From NCBI GenBank assembly GCA_040386235.1, contig JAZKGA010000003.1, positions 1-58,048 on the forward strand: a DNA stretch of 58,048 nt, in the 5' to 3' direction. Origin of the DNA: JAZKGA01 sp040386235 (GTDB lineage: Bacteria; Pseudomonadota; Alphaproteobacteria; Micavibrionales; Micavibrionaceae). A model generated the notes under the pieces. It saw nothing but the letters and a program-made list of their open reading frames with translations. It searched no databases and was not told where the DNA came from. Positions 37,870 to 44,949 of the stretch are shown in pieces (position 1 is the stretch's first letter; every line of letters starts with the position of its first letter). The position numbers and the translations under genes were made by a program.

Positions 37870-38276
37870 GTTCCATTCTTGTAGACGACGTACCGACAGA
37901 AATAGAACTGAAGCCCATCACTTTGTTATGCCACAAAGGTGACGTACATCTAGAACCTGACGGCCAAGTCCTGATAGGCCCGGAAGAAACGATAGCCAGG
38001 GCGGCGGAAATAACGCAAGAGGAATGGGAATCCTTCCGGGACATTCCTAAGTTTGCGGACCTGTTCCACAAGGTCTTTAAAGACATGAAGATGCCTGACG
38101 TATTGGCGCGCGAAGGCATGGGCGTTCGGCACGTTGTAGGTTTGATTGTGATGATGTTTGAATTAAAGGAAGGCCAAACGCCTTTCATTCGTTACCCGGA
38201 ATCGTTCTTGCATCCCAGTGCGCAATCGGGGCTGGCGTATTTGTTTGTTTCCTTTACCAATGCGGGGGCGAAATGA
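37866..38276 (+). CDS. Hypothetical protein, tandem paralogue A
   Basis: 136 residues. The C-terminal half, GVRHVVGLIVMMFELKEGQT then FLHPSAQSGLAYLFVSF, lines up with the next gene's GMRHITGLILLHRDLPEGEI then LHPNSQHALACLLEHF. The first 40 residues are extra. Both are small soluble proteins of unknown function. Overlaps the next start by ATGA. Confidence 0.62.
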   Translation: MSSILVDDVPTEIELKPITLLCHKGDVHLEPDGQVLIGPEETIARAAEITQEEWESFRDIPKFADLFHKVFKDMKMPDVLAREGMGVRHVVGLIVMMFELKEGQTPFIRYPESFLHPSAQSGLAYLFVSFTNAGAK

Positions 38277-38587
38277 TTATCATCGGCCCGATGCAGACAT
38301 TAGCCCGCGCTGATCAGGTAGCGCCTGAAGAATGGGCAGCGCTTCAGGCTGACCCGGTATTCCGTAACAGGATGGAATGTGTTCTTGGCGCTGGAGTCTT
38401 TCCAGCGGTTTCGGATTTAAAGGAATGCGGAACAGGAATGCGGCACATTACCGGCCTGATTTTGCTGCATCGTGATCTTCCCGAAGGCGAAATCCCTGTC
38501 ATGCATAAAATTGGCTGGGGCTTGCATCCAAATTCCCAACACGCTTTAGCATGTCTGCTTGAACATTTCGGCGGGGTGATTAAATGA
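38273..38587 (+). CDS. Hypothetical protein, tandem paralogue B
   Basis: 104 residues, a shortened sister of the preceding gene: the shared parts are A-x-x-(I/V)-T/A-x-EEW near the start and G-(M/V)-RH-(I/V)-x-GL-I, EGE/QxPxxxx, LHP-(S/N)-(A/S)-Q in the second half. Tandem duplication with divergence is the simplest reading. Confidence 0.62.
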   Translation: MIIIGPMQTLARADQVAPEEWAALQADPVFRNRMECVLGAGVFPAVSDLKECGTGMRHITGLILLHRDLPEGEIPVMHKIGWGLHPNSQHALACLLEHFGGVIK

Positions 38588-38910
38588 TTCTAGTCGAATT
38601 CCTAGCATCGCCAATCCGTAACGCATGGCTAGAAGAACCCGGCATGGCTGTTTATGTGCGCAAGGCTTACCGCGTCATTGATGGCGTTGCTTTGCATTGC
38701 CTGGACATTGCCAACATAGAAGTACAGTTGGAACTGCAACGCCATGGCGTGTTCAAGAACTGGCTTGCTTTAGCCGAAAAGCACGGTGCTGGAGTCTTTG
38801 AGTGCGTCTATGTTGAGAACGTCCATAACGAACACTTGCCCGCGTTCTTAGAACGCAACGGCTATGACCGCGTGAAGCACACGCCAAGCTATTTCAAGGT
38901 GCTGTCATGA
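38584..38910 (+). CDS. GNAT-like small acyltransferase-type protein
   Basis: 108 residues. A beta-rich domain (MAVYVRKAYRVIDGVALHCL, DIANIEVQLELQRHGVFKNW) ends with VHNEHLPAFLERNGYDRVKH, a pattern seen in phage GNAT-type proteins (helix, then G-Y/F strand). The core acyl-CoA loop Q-x-x-G-x-A is not clear, so activity is doubtful. Starts at an ATGA overlap. Confidence 0.6.
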   Translation: MILVEFLASPIRNAWLEEPGMAVYVRKAYRVIDGVALHCLDIANIEVQLELQRHGVFKNWLALAEKHGAGVFECVYVENVHNEHLPAFLERNGYDRVKHTPSYFKVLS

Positions 38911-39227
38911 CTGAAGACGGCGCAGACATCATCCCGTTGCCGGTCAAGTTCCGTACCGATGACACAGAACGCGTGCTTACTGTTGTAAGCCCATACGGTG
39001 GCTGTAGGCATGAGCGCTTTACCATTGATTCGCGTTTAACCCAAGTTGAATGCCGGGATTGCAAGGCAGTGCTAGACCCTATGTTTGCCCTGACAGCATT
39101 AGCCAAACAGGAAACGCGCTACCATGAATTGCACGCACGCTATCAAGATGAAATGGCGCGGCTACGTGAGCGCAGCAGAACCAAATGCGAACACTGCGGA
39201 GAAATGACAAGAATTAGTCATCGTTAG
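38907..39227 (+). CDS. Zinc-finger protein with coiled-coil
   Basis: 106 residues with a first zinc site (GGCRHERF, VECRDCKAV), a helix likely to form a coiled coil (KQETRYHELHARYQDEMARL) and a second C-x2-C end (KCEHCGEM). This arrangement is common in accessory regions of Burkholderiales phages. Role unknown. Confidence 0.62.
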   Translation: MTEDGADIIPLPVKFRTDDTERVLTVVSPYGGCRHERFTIDSRLTQVECRDCKAVLDPMFALTALAKQETRYHELHARYQDEMARLRERSRTKCEHCGEMTRISHR

Positions 39228-39229
39228 TC

Positions 39230-39258
39230 AACCGTTCCCTAACCGTTAACTAACGGTG
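39230..39258 (+). repeat. Second array of 11-bp-phased AACCGTT heptamers
   Basis: AACCGTT (39230), AACCGTT (39241) and AACGGTG (39252) are exactly 11 bases apart and end against the -35 box of the promoter at 39259. It mirrors the array at 36956-36984 and can form a hairpin (ACCGTTA/TAACGGT). Confidence 0.75.
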
Positions 39259-39287
39259 TTGACCTTCCTTGCTCCTTGCGATATACA
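39259..39287 (+). promoter_or_regulatory. Promoter with GCAAGCA element
   Basis: TTGACC (39259-39264), 17-base spacer, TATACA (39282-39287), then TGCAAGCA at the start point. GGGGG and ATG 39308 follow. It abuts the AACCGTT array. Confidence 0.8.
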
Positions 39288-39307
39288 TGCAAGCAAACGG
39301 GGGTCTA

Positions 39308-39496
39308 ATGAACATGAGTGAAAGAGAAATTCGGCAGTTCCTAATAGCTTCATTGAATGAAGAAATAGAACTGCTATCCAAGAACGAATTGGAAGTGCTG
39401 CTGATTCAGTTGCAGATTACCAGAACGGAAGATGCGGTAATTACGAAGCGCACGCATCATGTCCCAACTGAAGACTTTGGGCACGACGATGACTAA
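39308..39496 (+). CDS. Small hypothetical protein
   Basis: 62 residues, MNMSEREIRQFLIASLNEEI then a helix (LEVLLIQLQITRTEDAVI) and an acidic end. Start at the ATG after GGGGG; a longer frame would begin upstream of the RNA start. Its stop overlaps the next ATG. Confidence 0.6.
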   Translation: MNMSEREIRQFLIASLNEEIELLSKNELEVLLIQLQITRTEDAVITKRTHHVPTEDFGHDDD

Positions 39497-39791
39497 CGTC
39501 TTTGAGTTCAAGCGCGAAGAAGAGAAGGTGCCGCACGCAACCGGGGAAGCGCGTTGCCTGGACTGCAAACACGAATGGGTTGCGGTGGTGGAAGCCGAAC
39601 AGTTGCGCGCTGCTGAAGGTTGGCTAGAATGTCCCGCCTGTGAACTGACGCGGGGCCGGATGAAATATCCCTTTGCGCCTGTGGCCGGTACGCACATCTG
39701 GCAATGCGGGTGCGGTAGCAAGTTCTTTTACCTTGCCTATGATTCGGTGATCTGCCCAAGCTGCGGCATTTGCCAGGAGTTCCCTAAGTAA
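39489..39791 (+). CDS. Phage zinc-ribbon protein with two C-x2-C pairs
   Basis: 100 residues. CLDCKHEWVAVV, LECPACELTRGRMKYPFAPV, WQCGCGSKFF and ICPSCGICQEF give four metal-binding knuckles. This family recurs in proteobacterial phages as an unknown. It probably binds nucleic acid or a host protein. Confidence 0.7.
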   Translation: MTNVFEFKREEEKVPHATGEARCLDCKHEWVAVVEAEQLRAAEGWLECPACELTRGRMKYPFAPVAGTHIWQCGCGSKFFYLAYDSVICPSCGICQEFPK

Positions 39792-39792
39792 G

Positions 39793-40080
39793 ATGTTCCC
39801 ATTCCTTCCTAAAGTTCTGTTTGATTACGCCAAAAAAAGAGAAAAAGAAATGACGGAATATGTTCCGCAGGAATGCGATGTGGTGCAGCTTGACCCGGCA
39901 TGCACCGCTAACCCAATGTTCGCCGGTTGCCTAATGGTAGTAAGCGAAGTCAAACCATGGGGCGTGCAAGGCTATGTTCAGGCTTTGGGAAGCGACGGCA
40001 AGCCAGGAGGCCAAGCATATTACCGCGCGCAGACTGGTACGTTTGAGTACGTCGGCAAAGCCGTTTGGACTATCGAATGA
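39793..40080 (+). CDS. Hypothetical conserved phage protein
   Basis: 95 residues from 39793; the ATG at 39850 (MTEYVPQECDVVQLDPACTA) may be the true start, as related phage proteins begin there. The core CLMVVSEVKPWGVQGYVQAL then GGQAYYRAQTGTFEYVGKAV is a small beta domain seen in many phages and plasmids. Function unknown. Confidence 0.65.
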   Translation: MFPFLPKVLFDYAKKREKEMTEYVPQECDVVQLDPACTANPMFAGCLMVVSEVKPWGVQGYVQALGSDGKPGGQAYYRAQTGTFEYVGKAVWTIE

Positions 40081-40349
40081 TCCCTACCATTCTCGTTCTA
40101 ATTGCCGTCAAGGAAGGCATTGCGCGCGACTTTGGACCGGTGGCACGGCTTGAGAAAGAAACCGGCCATAGCGAACGGGAATGCATGGACGCGTTTAGAA
40201 AGCTGGTGTCAATGGGTTACTTAGACGCAGACCTGACTAAGCCGGGCTGGTGGAAAACAAGCAGGATTACGCGAGAAGGTAAGGAATTTCTTTATGATTC
40301 ATGGTGTGAGTTCGCCGCCGCACAATGGGCTGGTGATGTCCCGGAATAA
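40077..40349 (+). CDS. Small winged-helix-like protein
   Basis: 90 residues starting at the ATGA overlap. IPTILVLIAVKEGIARDFGP, then a helix (ECMDAFRKLVSMGYLDADL) and a beta wing (WWKTSRITREGKEFLYD) look like a winged helix, perhaps a transcription factor. Confidence 0.55.
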   Translation: MIPTILVLIAVKEGIARDFGPVARLEKETGHSERECMDAFRKLVSMGYLDADLTKPGWWKTSRITREGKEFLYDSWCEFAAAQWAGDVPE

Positions 40350-40599
40350 GCGGGAAGGGTGGTATAGCGGTTACATGGGCGGTCATCGCCGTGACCGTTT
40401 TAATTCCCTTCGCCGCCAAATAAAACAGTTCATTTCGTTTTTCTGGCCGGATGTAGGCGAAGAATTAGCCAGCAACGGGATTGAACATGTCTGGATTGAA
40501 GAAACTATCGATTTCAATCCAGACACTACGCGGGCGATTATGAATGCCCAACTTGGCACGGTGGAATGGTGCTATTTTGTCCCTTCCAAAGGGGTTTAA
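40336..40599 (+). CDS. Hypothetical protein
   Basis: 87 residues, start inside the 3' end of the previous gene (14-base overlap). Basic N-terminus (SRNKREGWYSGYMGGHRRDR), then FNSLRRQIKQFISFFWPDVG and an acidic/aromatic end. Unknown function. Confidence 0.5.
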   Translation: MSRNKREGWYSGYMGGHRRDRFNSLRRQIKQFISFFWPDVGEELASNGIEHVWIEETIDFNPDTTRAIMNAQLGTVEWCYFVPSKGV

Positions 40600-40796
40600 G
40601 AATTCTTCTTCCTGTCTGTTCCGAAGCGTTGATACGTTCCGCCGCAGTTGCATTTGCTGAACTGCTTGCCCATAAGGACCGATTGAATACGGCCACAATT
40701 GGAACAGGTTTCTTGTGGTGGTGGAATGTAACGCGGGCTAAAACTAGCCTGCTTAGTAATCGGCTTGGCGAGTTTTGATTTGTATTTGCTAGGCAT
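40596..40796 (-). CDS. Small basic zinc protein
   Basis: 66 residues: basic start (MPSKYKSKLAKPITKQ), then C-x2-C (TCSNCGRIQS) and C-x-C (KCNCGGTY) zinc ligands. The start overlaps the stop of the gene upstream (40789). The 3' end meets the plus-strand gene at 40599 (convergent). Confidence 0.62.
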   Translation of the reverse strand: MPSKYKSKLAKPITKQASFSPRYIPPPQETCSNCGRIQSVLMGKQFSKCNCGGTYQRFGTDRKKNS

Positions 40797-41367
40797 TCGG
40801 GCGCAGGGCCAGCAATGCTTCGGCGGCTTCATAGACGTAGCTTTTAAGGTCTGTTTGTCCTTCCTTGACGGTAAAGCCGTGCGCTATAAGTACTTCTTTG
40901 ATGACGGCGCGGTCAATGGGTGCCGGATCATCCGGCCAGGGCGGCATATCATTTGCTTCAACAGTCGGGCAGAAATCGCGCATGAATTGCTGCGCCGCGT
41001 CTTCATCTTTGAACCGCAGCGATAAGAATCCGTCGTCATCGTTAGTAATGCTGCCAAGACCTTCAATCGGTTCCGGTTCCTCAAGCATCGCGTCCACGGC
41101 TTTCATAACGCGTACAGCACCTTGGAGCTTTTCCGCTGGCGTACGCATTTCGCGCATAGCTAGCATGACTTCGGGAAGCGTTGCCTTGGTTACGCTTTGT
41201 CCGGCATGCGTGATAGTCCATTGGTGATAACCCGTCAAAGGATTGTTGAGTATGGCCATAATCGCCGCCCATTGCGCATCGGAAATAAAGCGGCTGATGG
41301 TAAGTTGTCCGCGCTGCTTATCTTCTGGCGCAAGATGAAGCTGGAGCTTTCCGAAAGGTGTGGTCAT
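40789..41367 (-). CDS. Hypothetical protein
   Basis: 192 residues, start fixed by ATGA overlap at 41364. A beta-rich first half (GKLQLHLAPEDKQRGQLTIS) and an acidic helical second half (FLSLRFKDEDAAQQFMRDFC). No family is recognised. Second gene of a three-gene minus-strand unit (41597-40596). Confidence 0.58.
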   Translation of the reverse strand: MTTPFGKLQLHLAPEDKQRGQLTISRFISDAQWAAIMAILNNPLTGYHQWTITHAGQSVTKATLPEVMLAMREMRTPAEKLQGAVRVMKAVDAMLEEPEPIEGLGSITNDDDGFLSLRFKDEDAAQQFMRDFCPTVEANDMPPWPDDPAPIDRAVIKEVLIAHGFTVKEGQTDLKSYVYEAAEALLALRPNA

Positions 41368-41597
41368 TGGTCCGCGCCCTTCAACGGTTCGCCGTCCTTG
41401 CAAAGATAGATCGCATCAAGCATCTTGCGGATTTGACCGGCTGTTACGGTTGTAGAAGCGCCGGAACCCATAAAGGTTAAGCAGATAGCTTCATCCTTGA
41501 TGATTTCGCCCGCCAGTTCTTCCTGTGCTTCTACCATGGCCCACCATGTTGCAAACGGGCTGCTAGCTTTTTGCGCGGCGCGCAATTCTTCGTTCAT
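41364..41597 (-). CDS. Hypothetical protein heading a minus-strand unit
   Basis: 77 residues with helices (MNEELRAAQKASSPFATWWA, EEELAGEIIKDE) and the ATG after AGGGGGAACC, the same ribosome site as the accessory plus-strand genes. It is transcribed from the divergent promoter at 41619-41647. Confidence 0.6.
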   Translation of the reverse strand: MNEELRAAQKASSPFATWWAMVEAQEELAGEIIKDEAICLTFMGSGASTTVTAGQIRKMLDAIYLCKDGEPLKGADQ

Positions 41598-41618
41598 GGT
41601 TCCCCCTGTAAAACCGCC

Positions 41619-41685
41619 AGCCTACCGCCTGCAAGCAACGCCGTCAACACCATACTTGCACACGCGCATGCTTGCATGATATACA
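41619..41685. promoter_or_regulatory. Divergent promoters sharing ATGCTTGC-type elements
   Basis: Minus strand: TTGACG (41642-41647), 17 bases with TTGCTTGCA, TAGGCT (41619-41624). Plus strand: TTGCAC (41656-41661), 18 bases with ATGCTTGCAT, TATACA (41680-41685). Both lead to AGGGGGAA ribosome sites. A divergent pair of the repeated element. Confidence 0.75.
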
Positions 41686-41710
41686 TGCGCCCTCAACTAC
41701 AGGGGGAAGT

Positions 41711-41941
41711 ATGGCGCACTGGAACTACCGGGTAATCAAGACCGTTGAAGACGAAGAAGAACTGTTTGGCATCCATGAAGTTCATTACGACGACAAAGGC
41801 ACGCCATACGCTTATACGGAACGTGCTTCCGGGGTAGTTTGGGAGGCAGGCGAAGACGCAGCCAAGATTCTTGCGCACATGGCTAATGCGTTGACGCTTC
41901 CAGTTCTGATGGATTCGGATTTCAAATGGGAACCGAAATGA
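41711..41941 (+). CDS. Conserved small phage protein
   Basis: 76 residues from the ATG after AGGGGGAAGT. MAHWNYRVIKTVEDEEELFG, then IHEVHYDDKGTPYAYTERAS and an acidic helix. This WNYRV-x-E/IHEVYYD pattern is widespread in proteobacterial genomes and phages, function unknown. Overlaps the HAD gene start. Confidence 0.7.
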   Translation: MAHWNYRVIKTVEDEEELFGIHEVHYDDKGTPYAYTERASGVVWEAGEDAAKILAHMANALTLPVLMDSDFKWEPK

Positions 41942-42414
41942 TTCTGTTCCTAGACTTTGACGGCGTGTTGCATCCGATCCCCACTAAAGACCGGAATTTG
42001 CTTTGCCATGTTCCGCGATTGGAAGGTGTGTTGCGGGACTTCCCCTATATTCAGGTTGTAGTTTCATCGCTTTGGCGCGCTTCGCATGATTTGGAAGGAC
42101 TGCGCCATTACTTTAGCGAAGATATCCGCCCGCGCATCATCGGCATGACTCCTTTCACTGAAACGCCCGCCTACATGTCGGATTCGGATTTCATCTTAGG
42201 CGTTGTGCGGTACAAGGAAATTCTGTTGTGGATAGAACAGAACAAATACGAAGGCCCATGGCTTGCGCTTGATGACGCATGGCGGGAATTCCCGGACCCA
42301 TGCGAACAGCTAATCCGCTGCGAAACTGAAATAGGATTCGATTCGCATGTTGAATCCATGTTAGTTCAGCGTTTGGCGCTTTACGAACTGGCGACGGATT
42401 GGAACTATGAATGA
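41938..42414 (+). CDS. HAD-superfamily hydrolase-like protein
   Basis: 158 residues, start at the ATGA overlap. Motif I LDFDGVLHP (D6, D8) and the strands VVVSSLWRAS (motif II Ser) and LALDDAWREF (motif IV acids) place it in the small HAD families found in phages and plasmids, some of which are grouped with RNA-repair type HAD proteins. It would hydrolyse a phosphate ester; the substrate is unknown. Confidence 0.78.
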   Translation: MILFLDFDGVLHPIPTKDRNLLCHVPRLEGVLRDFPYIQVVVSSLWRASHDLEGLRHYFSEDIRPRIIGMTPFTETPAYMSDSDFILGVVRYKEILLWIEQNKYEGPWLALDDAWREFPDPCEQLIRCETEIGFDSHVESMLVQRLALYELATDWNYE

Positions 42415-42745
42415 CATCAGCCGAAATGATGAAATATTTTGGGAGCGGCTGGAAGAAATGCCGGACCTGGAAGCCGAAATGGAATTGGTAGCCCGGCGCT
42501 TGATCGTCTTACGCGAAAACGCAGAATTGATTGCGCAAAAAACTGGGCGTAATTCCACGCATGGCGATGAGCTAGGGATTCATATTTCGCAAAATGGATT
42601 ACAGTTGTCATTGCTAAATGAACGCTTAACTGAAATTCGCCGACGGATGAATCGTGCCAGTTGGCAAAACGCGATTAGGGCGGTATACGGCGCGGAAGGA
42701 TATGAAAAATGCCGTGCTTGGGTCATGATGGAAGAACAGGGCTAA
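42407..42745 (+). CDS. Hypothetical helical protein
   Basis: 112 residues, mostly charged helix (EEMPDLEAEMELVARRLIVL, NERLTEIRRRMNRASWQNAI). It overlaps the HAD gene by 8 bases. Unknown. Confidence 0.55.
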   Translation: MNDISRNDEIFWERLEEMPDLEAEMELVARRLIVLRENAELIAQKTGRNSTHGDELGIHISQNGLQLSLLNERLTEIRRRMNRASWQNAIRAVYGAEGYEKCRAWVMMEEQG

Positions 42746-42752
42746 TAAGTTC

Positions 42753-42781
42753 TTGACGACATGCTTGCAGCAAGATATACA
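42753..42781 (+). promoter_or_regulatory. Promoter with ATGCTTGC element
   Basis: TTGACG (42753-42758), spacer with ATGCTTGC (42761-42768), TATACA (42776-42781) at 17-base spacing. Same design as the promoter at 44595. Confidence 0.82.
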
Positions 42782-42808
42782 ACGGCCATCAACCCGCTGG
42801 AGTCCATC

Positions 42809-42919
42809 ATGCTTAAACGTGTCGTGCGTTTCTTTCTTGGCCTTTCTGATTTTCAGGTGGTCGCGCTTGCTGCGATTGTTGCGATTTCCCTTCTGGAATT
42901 GACGGAATATTTCCAATGA
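42809..42919 (+). CDS. 36-residue membrane peptide
   Basis: MLKRVVRFFLGLSDFQVVAL then a hydrophobic run to LLELTEYFQ: one membrane helix with a basic N-terminus. CTGGAG precedes the ATG and the stop overlaps the next start (ATGA). Small phage membrane peptides of this kind often inhibit host functions; here only the topology is visible. Confidence 0.6.
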   Translation: MLKRVVRFFLGLSDFQVVALAAIVAISLLELTEYFQ

Positions 42920-43131
42920 CCGCAGATGTTCACGCTTTTACCGGTATTACGAAGCTAGACATGCCGCCCGACTACATCCTAGACGCCGCCAAAGGCAAGC
43001 TTCAAGGTGTCGTGTTGATGGGCTTTGATAAGGACGGCGAACTATACGCATGTTCTAGCTATGCTGATGGCGGTACGGTTCTATGGTTGATGGAACAGAC
43101 CAAGAAGCGGCTAATGGACGCTGTATGCTGA
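42916..43131 (+). CDS. Conserved small phage protein
   Basis: 71 residues: VHAFTGITKLDMPPDYILDA, then GVVLMGFDKDGELYACSSYA and GTVLWLMEQTKKRLMDA. This domain recurs in phages and genomic islands of proteobacteria, uncharacterised. It has the same strand-turn-strand-helix order as the repeated small family in the minus operon, and may belong to the same fold. Overlaps both neighbours. Confidence 0.7.
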   Translation: MTADVHAFTGITKLDMPPDYILDAAKGKLQGVVLMGFDKDGELYACSSYADGGTVLWLMEQTKKRLMDAVC

Positions 43132-43286
43132 TCCTGATTGCCGTCGTGTTGTTCTATGTCGCGCTTGTTCTACCGATGGTAGACCCGTTCGGAAGCTCAA
43201 AATGGGCATGGCCGCTTTCTATGGGCCTTGCCGCCCTGGCCGCAATGGTCTTGGGCGCTGCTTTCGCAAACATTTTCCTTGATTAA
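43125..43286 (+). CDS. Small two-helix membrane protein
   Basis: 53 residues with two hydrophobic segments (about 1-18 and 27-47) and a short polar turn (DPFGSSKWAW). Start 43125 overlaps the preceding stop. Unknown. Confidence 0.6.
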   Translation: MLILIAVVLFYVALVLPMVDPFGSSKWAWPLSMGLAALAAMVLGAAFANIFLD

Positions 43287-43293
43287 AATCCTG

Positions 43294-43322
43294 TTGACAG
43301 GTGCATGCAAGCATGGGATACA
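43294..43322 (+). promoter_or_regulatory. Promoter with inverted GCAAGCAT element
   Basis: TTGACA (43294-43299), 17-base spacer holding GCATGCAAGCATG, GATACA (43317-43322). AAAGGGGGAT and ATG 43346 follow. Confidence 0.8.
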
Positions 43323-43345
43323 TGCTCCCCATAAAAGGGGGATTC

Positions 43346-43648
43346 ATGAACGGGAAAGCATTAAAATATCTGCGGCAGTATCAGCGGTTGACCGGCGTTG
43401 ACTACGCGGAACGATTAGGCTTTGCGCACAACTACATTTCGCAAGTCGAAAACCGTAAAAAAACGGTGTCAATGAACATGCTTGAAGCTTACGCTTCAGA
43501 CTTTGGCGTACCGCTTTCTTCGCTGATAGCGTTTTGCGAATCGGTGGAAAATTTGGATACCCCAGCAACGCACATGTGCGACAAGATGTATAAGGTTTAC
43601 GATTGGGTGATTGAAGTGGAAGAATTTCATAAGAAATGCGAATCCTAG
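43346..43648 (+). CDS. XRE-type helix-turn-helix regulator
   Basis: 100 residues. The N-terminal helix-turn-helix is ALKYLRQYQRLTGVDYAERL, GFAHNYISQVENRKKTVSMN, MLEAYASDFGVPLSSLI, a standard Cro/C1 fold that binds palindromic DNA. It is expressed from an ATGCTTGC-type promoter itself and so is a candidate regulator of the whole set, by autoregulation; this is inference. Confidence 0.82.
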   Translation: MNGKALKYLRQYQRLTGVDYAERLGFAHNYISQVENRKKTVSMNMLEAYASDFGVPLSSLIAFCESVENLDTPATHMCDKMYKVYDWVIEVEEFHKKCES

Positions 43649-43986
43649 TAACTGGTAGCCGCGATTCAAAGGACCGGGATTCCGTTTTTAGCGCTTTGGA
43701 TAAGGTACACGCCTTACGCGGAATTACTTTGATCATCGAAGGCGGGCAAACCGGCTGTGATACCTTCGCGCGGGAATGGGCGGAATCCAGGGGTATTTGC
43801 TGCAAGACAGAGGAAGCGGATTGGAATCGTTATGGCCGGGCCGCTGGCCCCAGGCGCAACGCTGAAATGCTAAAGAAATGGCAACCGCACGGCGTTGTTG
43901 CCTTCCCAGGTGGCAAAGGAACGCGGGATATGTGTAAGCGCGCTGAGAACGCGGGCCTTACACCTTGGAAGCCAAAAGGTTTTTAG
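43636..43986 (+). CDS. SLOG-family nucleotide-binding protein (DUF2493/YspA type)
   Basis: 116 residues: MRILVTGSRDSKDRDSVFSA, ITLIIEGGQTGCDTFAREWA, GRAAGPRRNAEMLKKWQPHG, VVAFPGGKGTRDMCKRAENA. These are the marks of the DUF2493 branch of the SLOG superfamily, which binds nucleotides or their derivatives and is widespread in phages and defence-related islands. It overlaps the XRE gene end. Confidence 0.85.
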   Translation: MRILVTGSRDSKDRDSVFSALDKVHALRGITLIIEGGQTGCDTFAREWAESRGICCKTEEADWNRYGRAAGPRRNAEMLKKWQPHGVVAFPGGKGTRDMCKRAENAGLTPWKPKGF

Positions 43987-43990
43987 TGGA

Positions 43991-44092
43991 ATGAAAAAGG
44001 AAGACAAACAAGAACTAGTAATTGTAATTTGTTTGCTTCTGATGATGGGATGTCTGACAGGTTTAGTACTTTTGATACTTACTTTGATTTAA
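43991..44092 (+). CDS. 33-residue membrane peptide
   Basis: MKKEDKQELVIVICLLLMMG then hydrophobic to the end: a charged start and one membrane helix. It lies 4 bases after the SLOG stop without a strong ribosome site. Plausible but weakly supported. Confidence 0.42.
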   Translation: MKKEDKQELVIVICLLLMMGCLTGLVLLILTLI

Positions 44093-44101
44093 GGAATTAT
44101 C

Positions 44102-44323
44102 GTGGAATTTACGTCCATTCATGAACCTGCATTTACCCCGGCAGAAGAACCGACAGCCCAAATTTTGAAAGCCGCGCACATGCGGCATGTCATCAATTCC
44201 CAACTGCATTCGCTTCAATTGGCAGAATTGGAAGCCGTTTCCCACTTTCTGGAAAGCTTCGGCCTGGATCAGCGCATGATTACGTTGCAAACCCTTCTGG
44301 CAAGTAAGAGTTTCGGCATGTAA
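44102..44323 (+). CDS. Hypothetical helical protein (GTG start)
   Basis: 73 residues from GTG after AAGGAATTATC. The middle (LQLAELEAVSHFLESFGLDQ) is helical. The stop shares a base with the next ATG (TAATG). Unknown. Confidence 0.55.
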   Translation: MEFTSIHEPAFTPAEEPTAQILKAAHMRHVINSQLHSLQLAELEAVSHFLESFGLDQRMITLQTLLASKSFGM

Positions 44324-44577
44324 TGGAAACGATCAAGAGTGCAGCAGTGCGCGACCAGCGCGGCAAGGTGCATACCCTGCCGCCGCCAGCGCACCATAAG
44401 CACATCCTGAAGATGTTGAAAGACGATGGCTGGCCGGTCAAAGACATCACTAAGGGCTTTCTAACGTCCGAAGGGCGCTTTGTCGGCAGGGAGCAGGGCG
44501 GACGCATCGCCCTTCGCGCGCAACAGGCTACACGCCTACGCGAATTCCCCGATTTGCACAGCGGCGACATGTGGTAA
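44323..44577 (+). CDS. Conserved phage protein of unknown function
   Basis: 84 residues: IKSAAVRDQRGKVHTLPPPA, HHKHILKMLKDDGWP, KGFLTSEGRFVGREQGGRIA and an end LHSGDMW. This domain (AA-x-R-G-K, H-H-x-I, GFLTS-x-GRFV-x-R) is frequent in phages and plasmids, uncharacterised. Confidence 0.7.
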   Translation: METIKSAAVRDQRGKVHTLPPPAHHKHILKMLKDDGWPVKDITKGFLTSEGRFVGREQGGRIALRAQQATRLREFPDLHSGDMW

Positions 44578-44594
44578 AAGTTACCTGCATATAC

Positions 44595-44623
44595 TTGACA
44601 ACATGCTTGCGGCCGGATATACA
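44595..44623 (+). promoter_or_regulatory. Promoter with ATGCTTGC element
   Basis: TTGACA (44595-44600), spacer with ATGCTTGC (44603-44610), TATACA (44618-44623), 17-base spacing. AAAGGAGG and ATG 44650 follow. Confidence 0.85.
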
Positions 44624-44649
44624 TTCCACTCCGAAATAAAGGAGGCCAT

Positions 44650-44949
44650 ATGTATGTATCCCGGTTGTACCCCGCACAGTTTCAGCCTGATACAGGCGGC
44701 TTTGTCGTAACCTTCCGGGATATCCCCGAAGCGATTACTCAAGGTGACGACATGATAGACGCAATCGCTATGGCGGTTGATGCGCTCTATACGGCCAGCG
44801 ATTTCTATTTTGAGGATTCGCGTCAAATGCCGGAACCTTCCCTGAGCGAAAAAGGGGAAGTTATGATCCCCCTTTATGTTGACAGCGAAAGCCGCGAACT
44901 TGCTTTGTTTGGTGCCTTGAATGGCGGGAGTTTGCATTATGTTGGATGA
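44650..44949 (+). CDS. Orphan HicB-like protein
   Basis: 99 residues. The N-terminal domain YPAQFQPDTGGFVVTFRDIP, EAITQGDDMIDAIAMAVDAL has the HicB antitoxin fold (partial RNase-H-like). The usual C-terminal DNA-binding helix-ribbon is missing and no HicA toxin gene lies nearby. It may neutralise a host HicA or serve as a degenerate regulator. AAAGGAGG gives a strong ribosome site. Confidence 0.75.
   Translation: MYVSRLYPAQFQPDTGGFVVTFRDIPEAITQGDDMIDAIAMAVDALYTASDFYFEDSRQMPEPSLSEKGEVMIPLYVDSESRELALFGALNGGSLHYVG

Noticed and set aside
39230..39258. The AACCGTT hairpin as a rho-independent terminator
   Set aside because: No T run follows; the sequence leads directly into a promoter -35 box.
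44650..44949. A complete HicAB toxin-antitoxin system
   Set aside because: Neighbouring genes on both sides lack the HicA double-stranded-RNA-binding-like fold and the conserved His.
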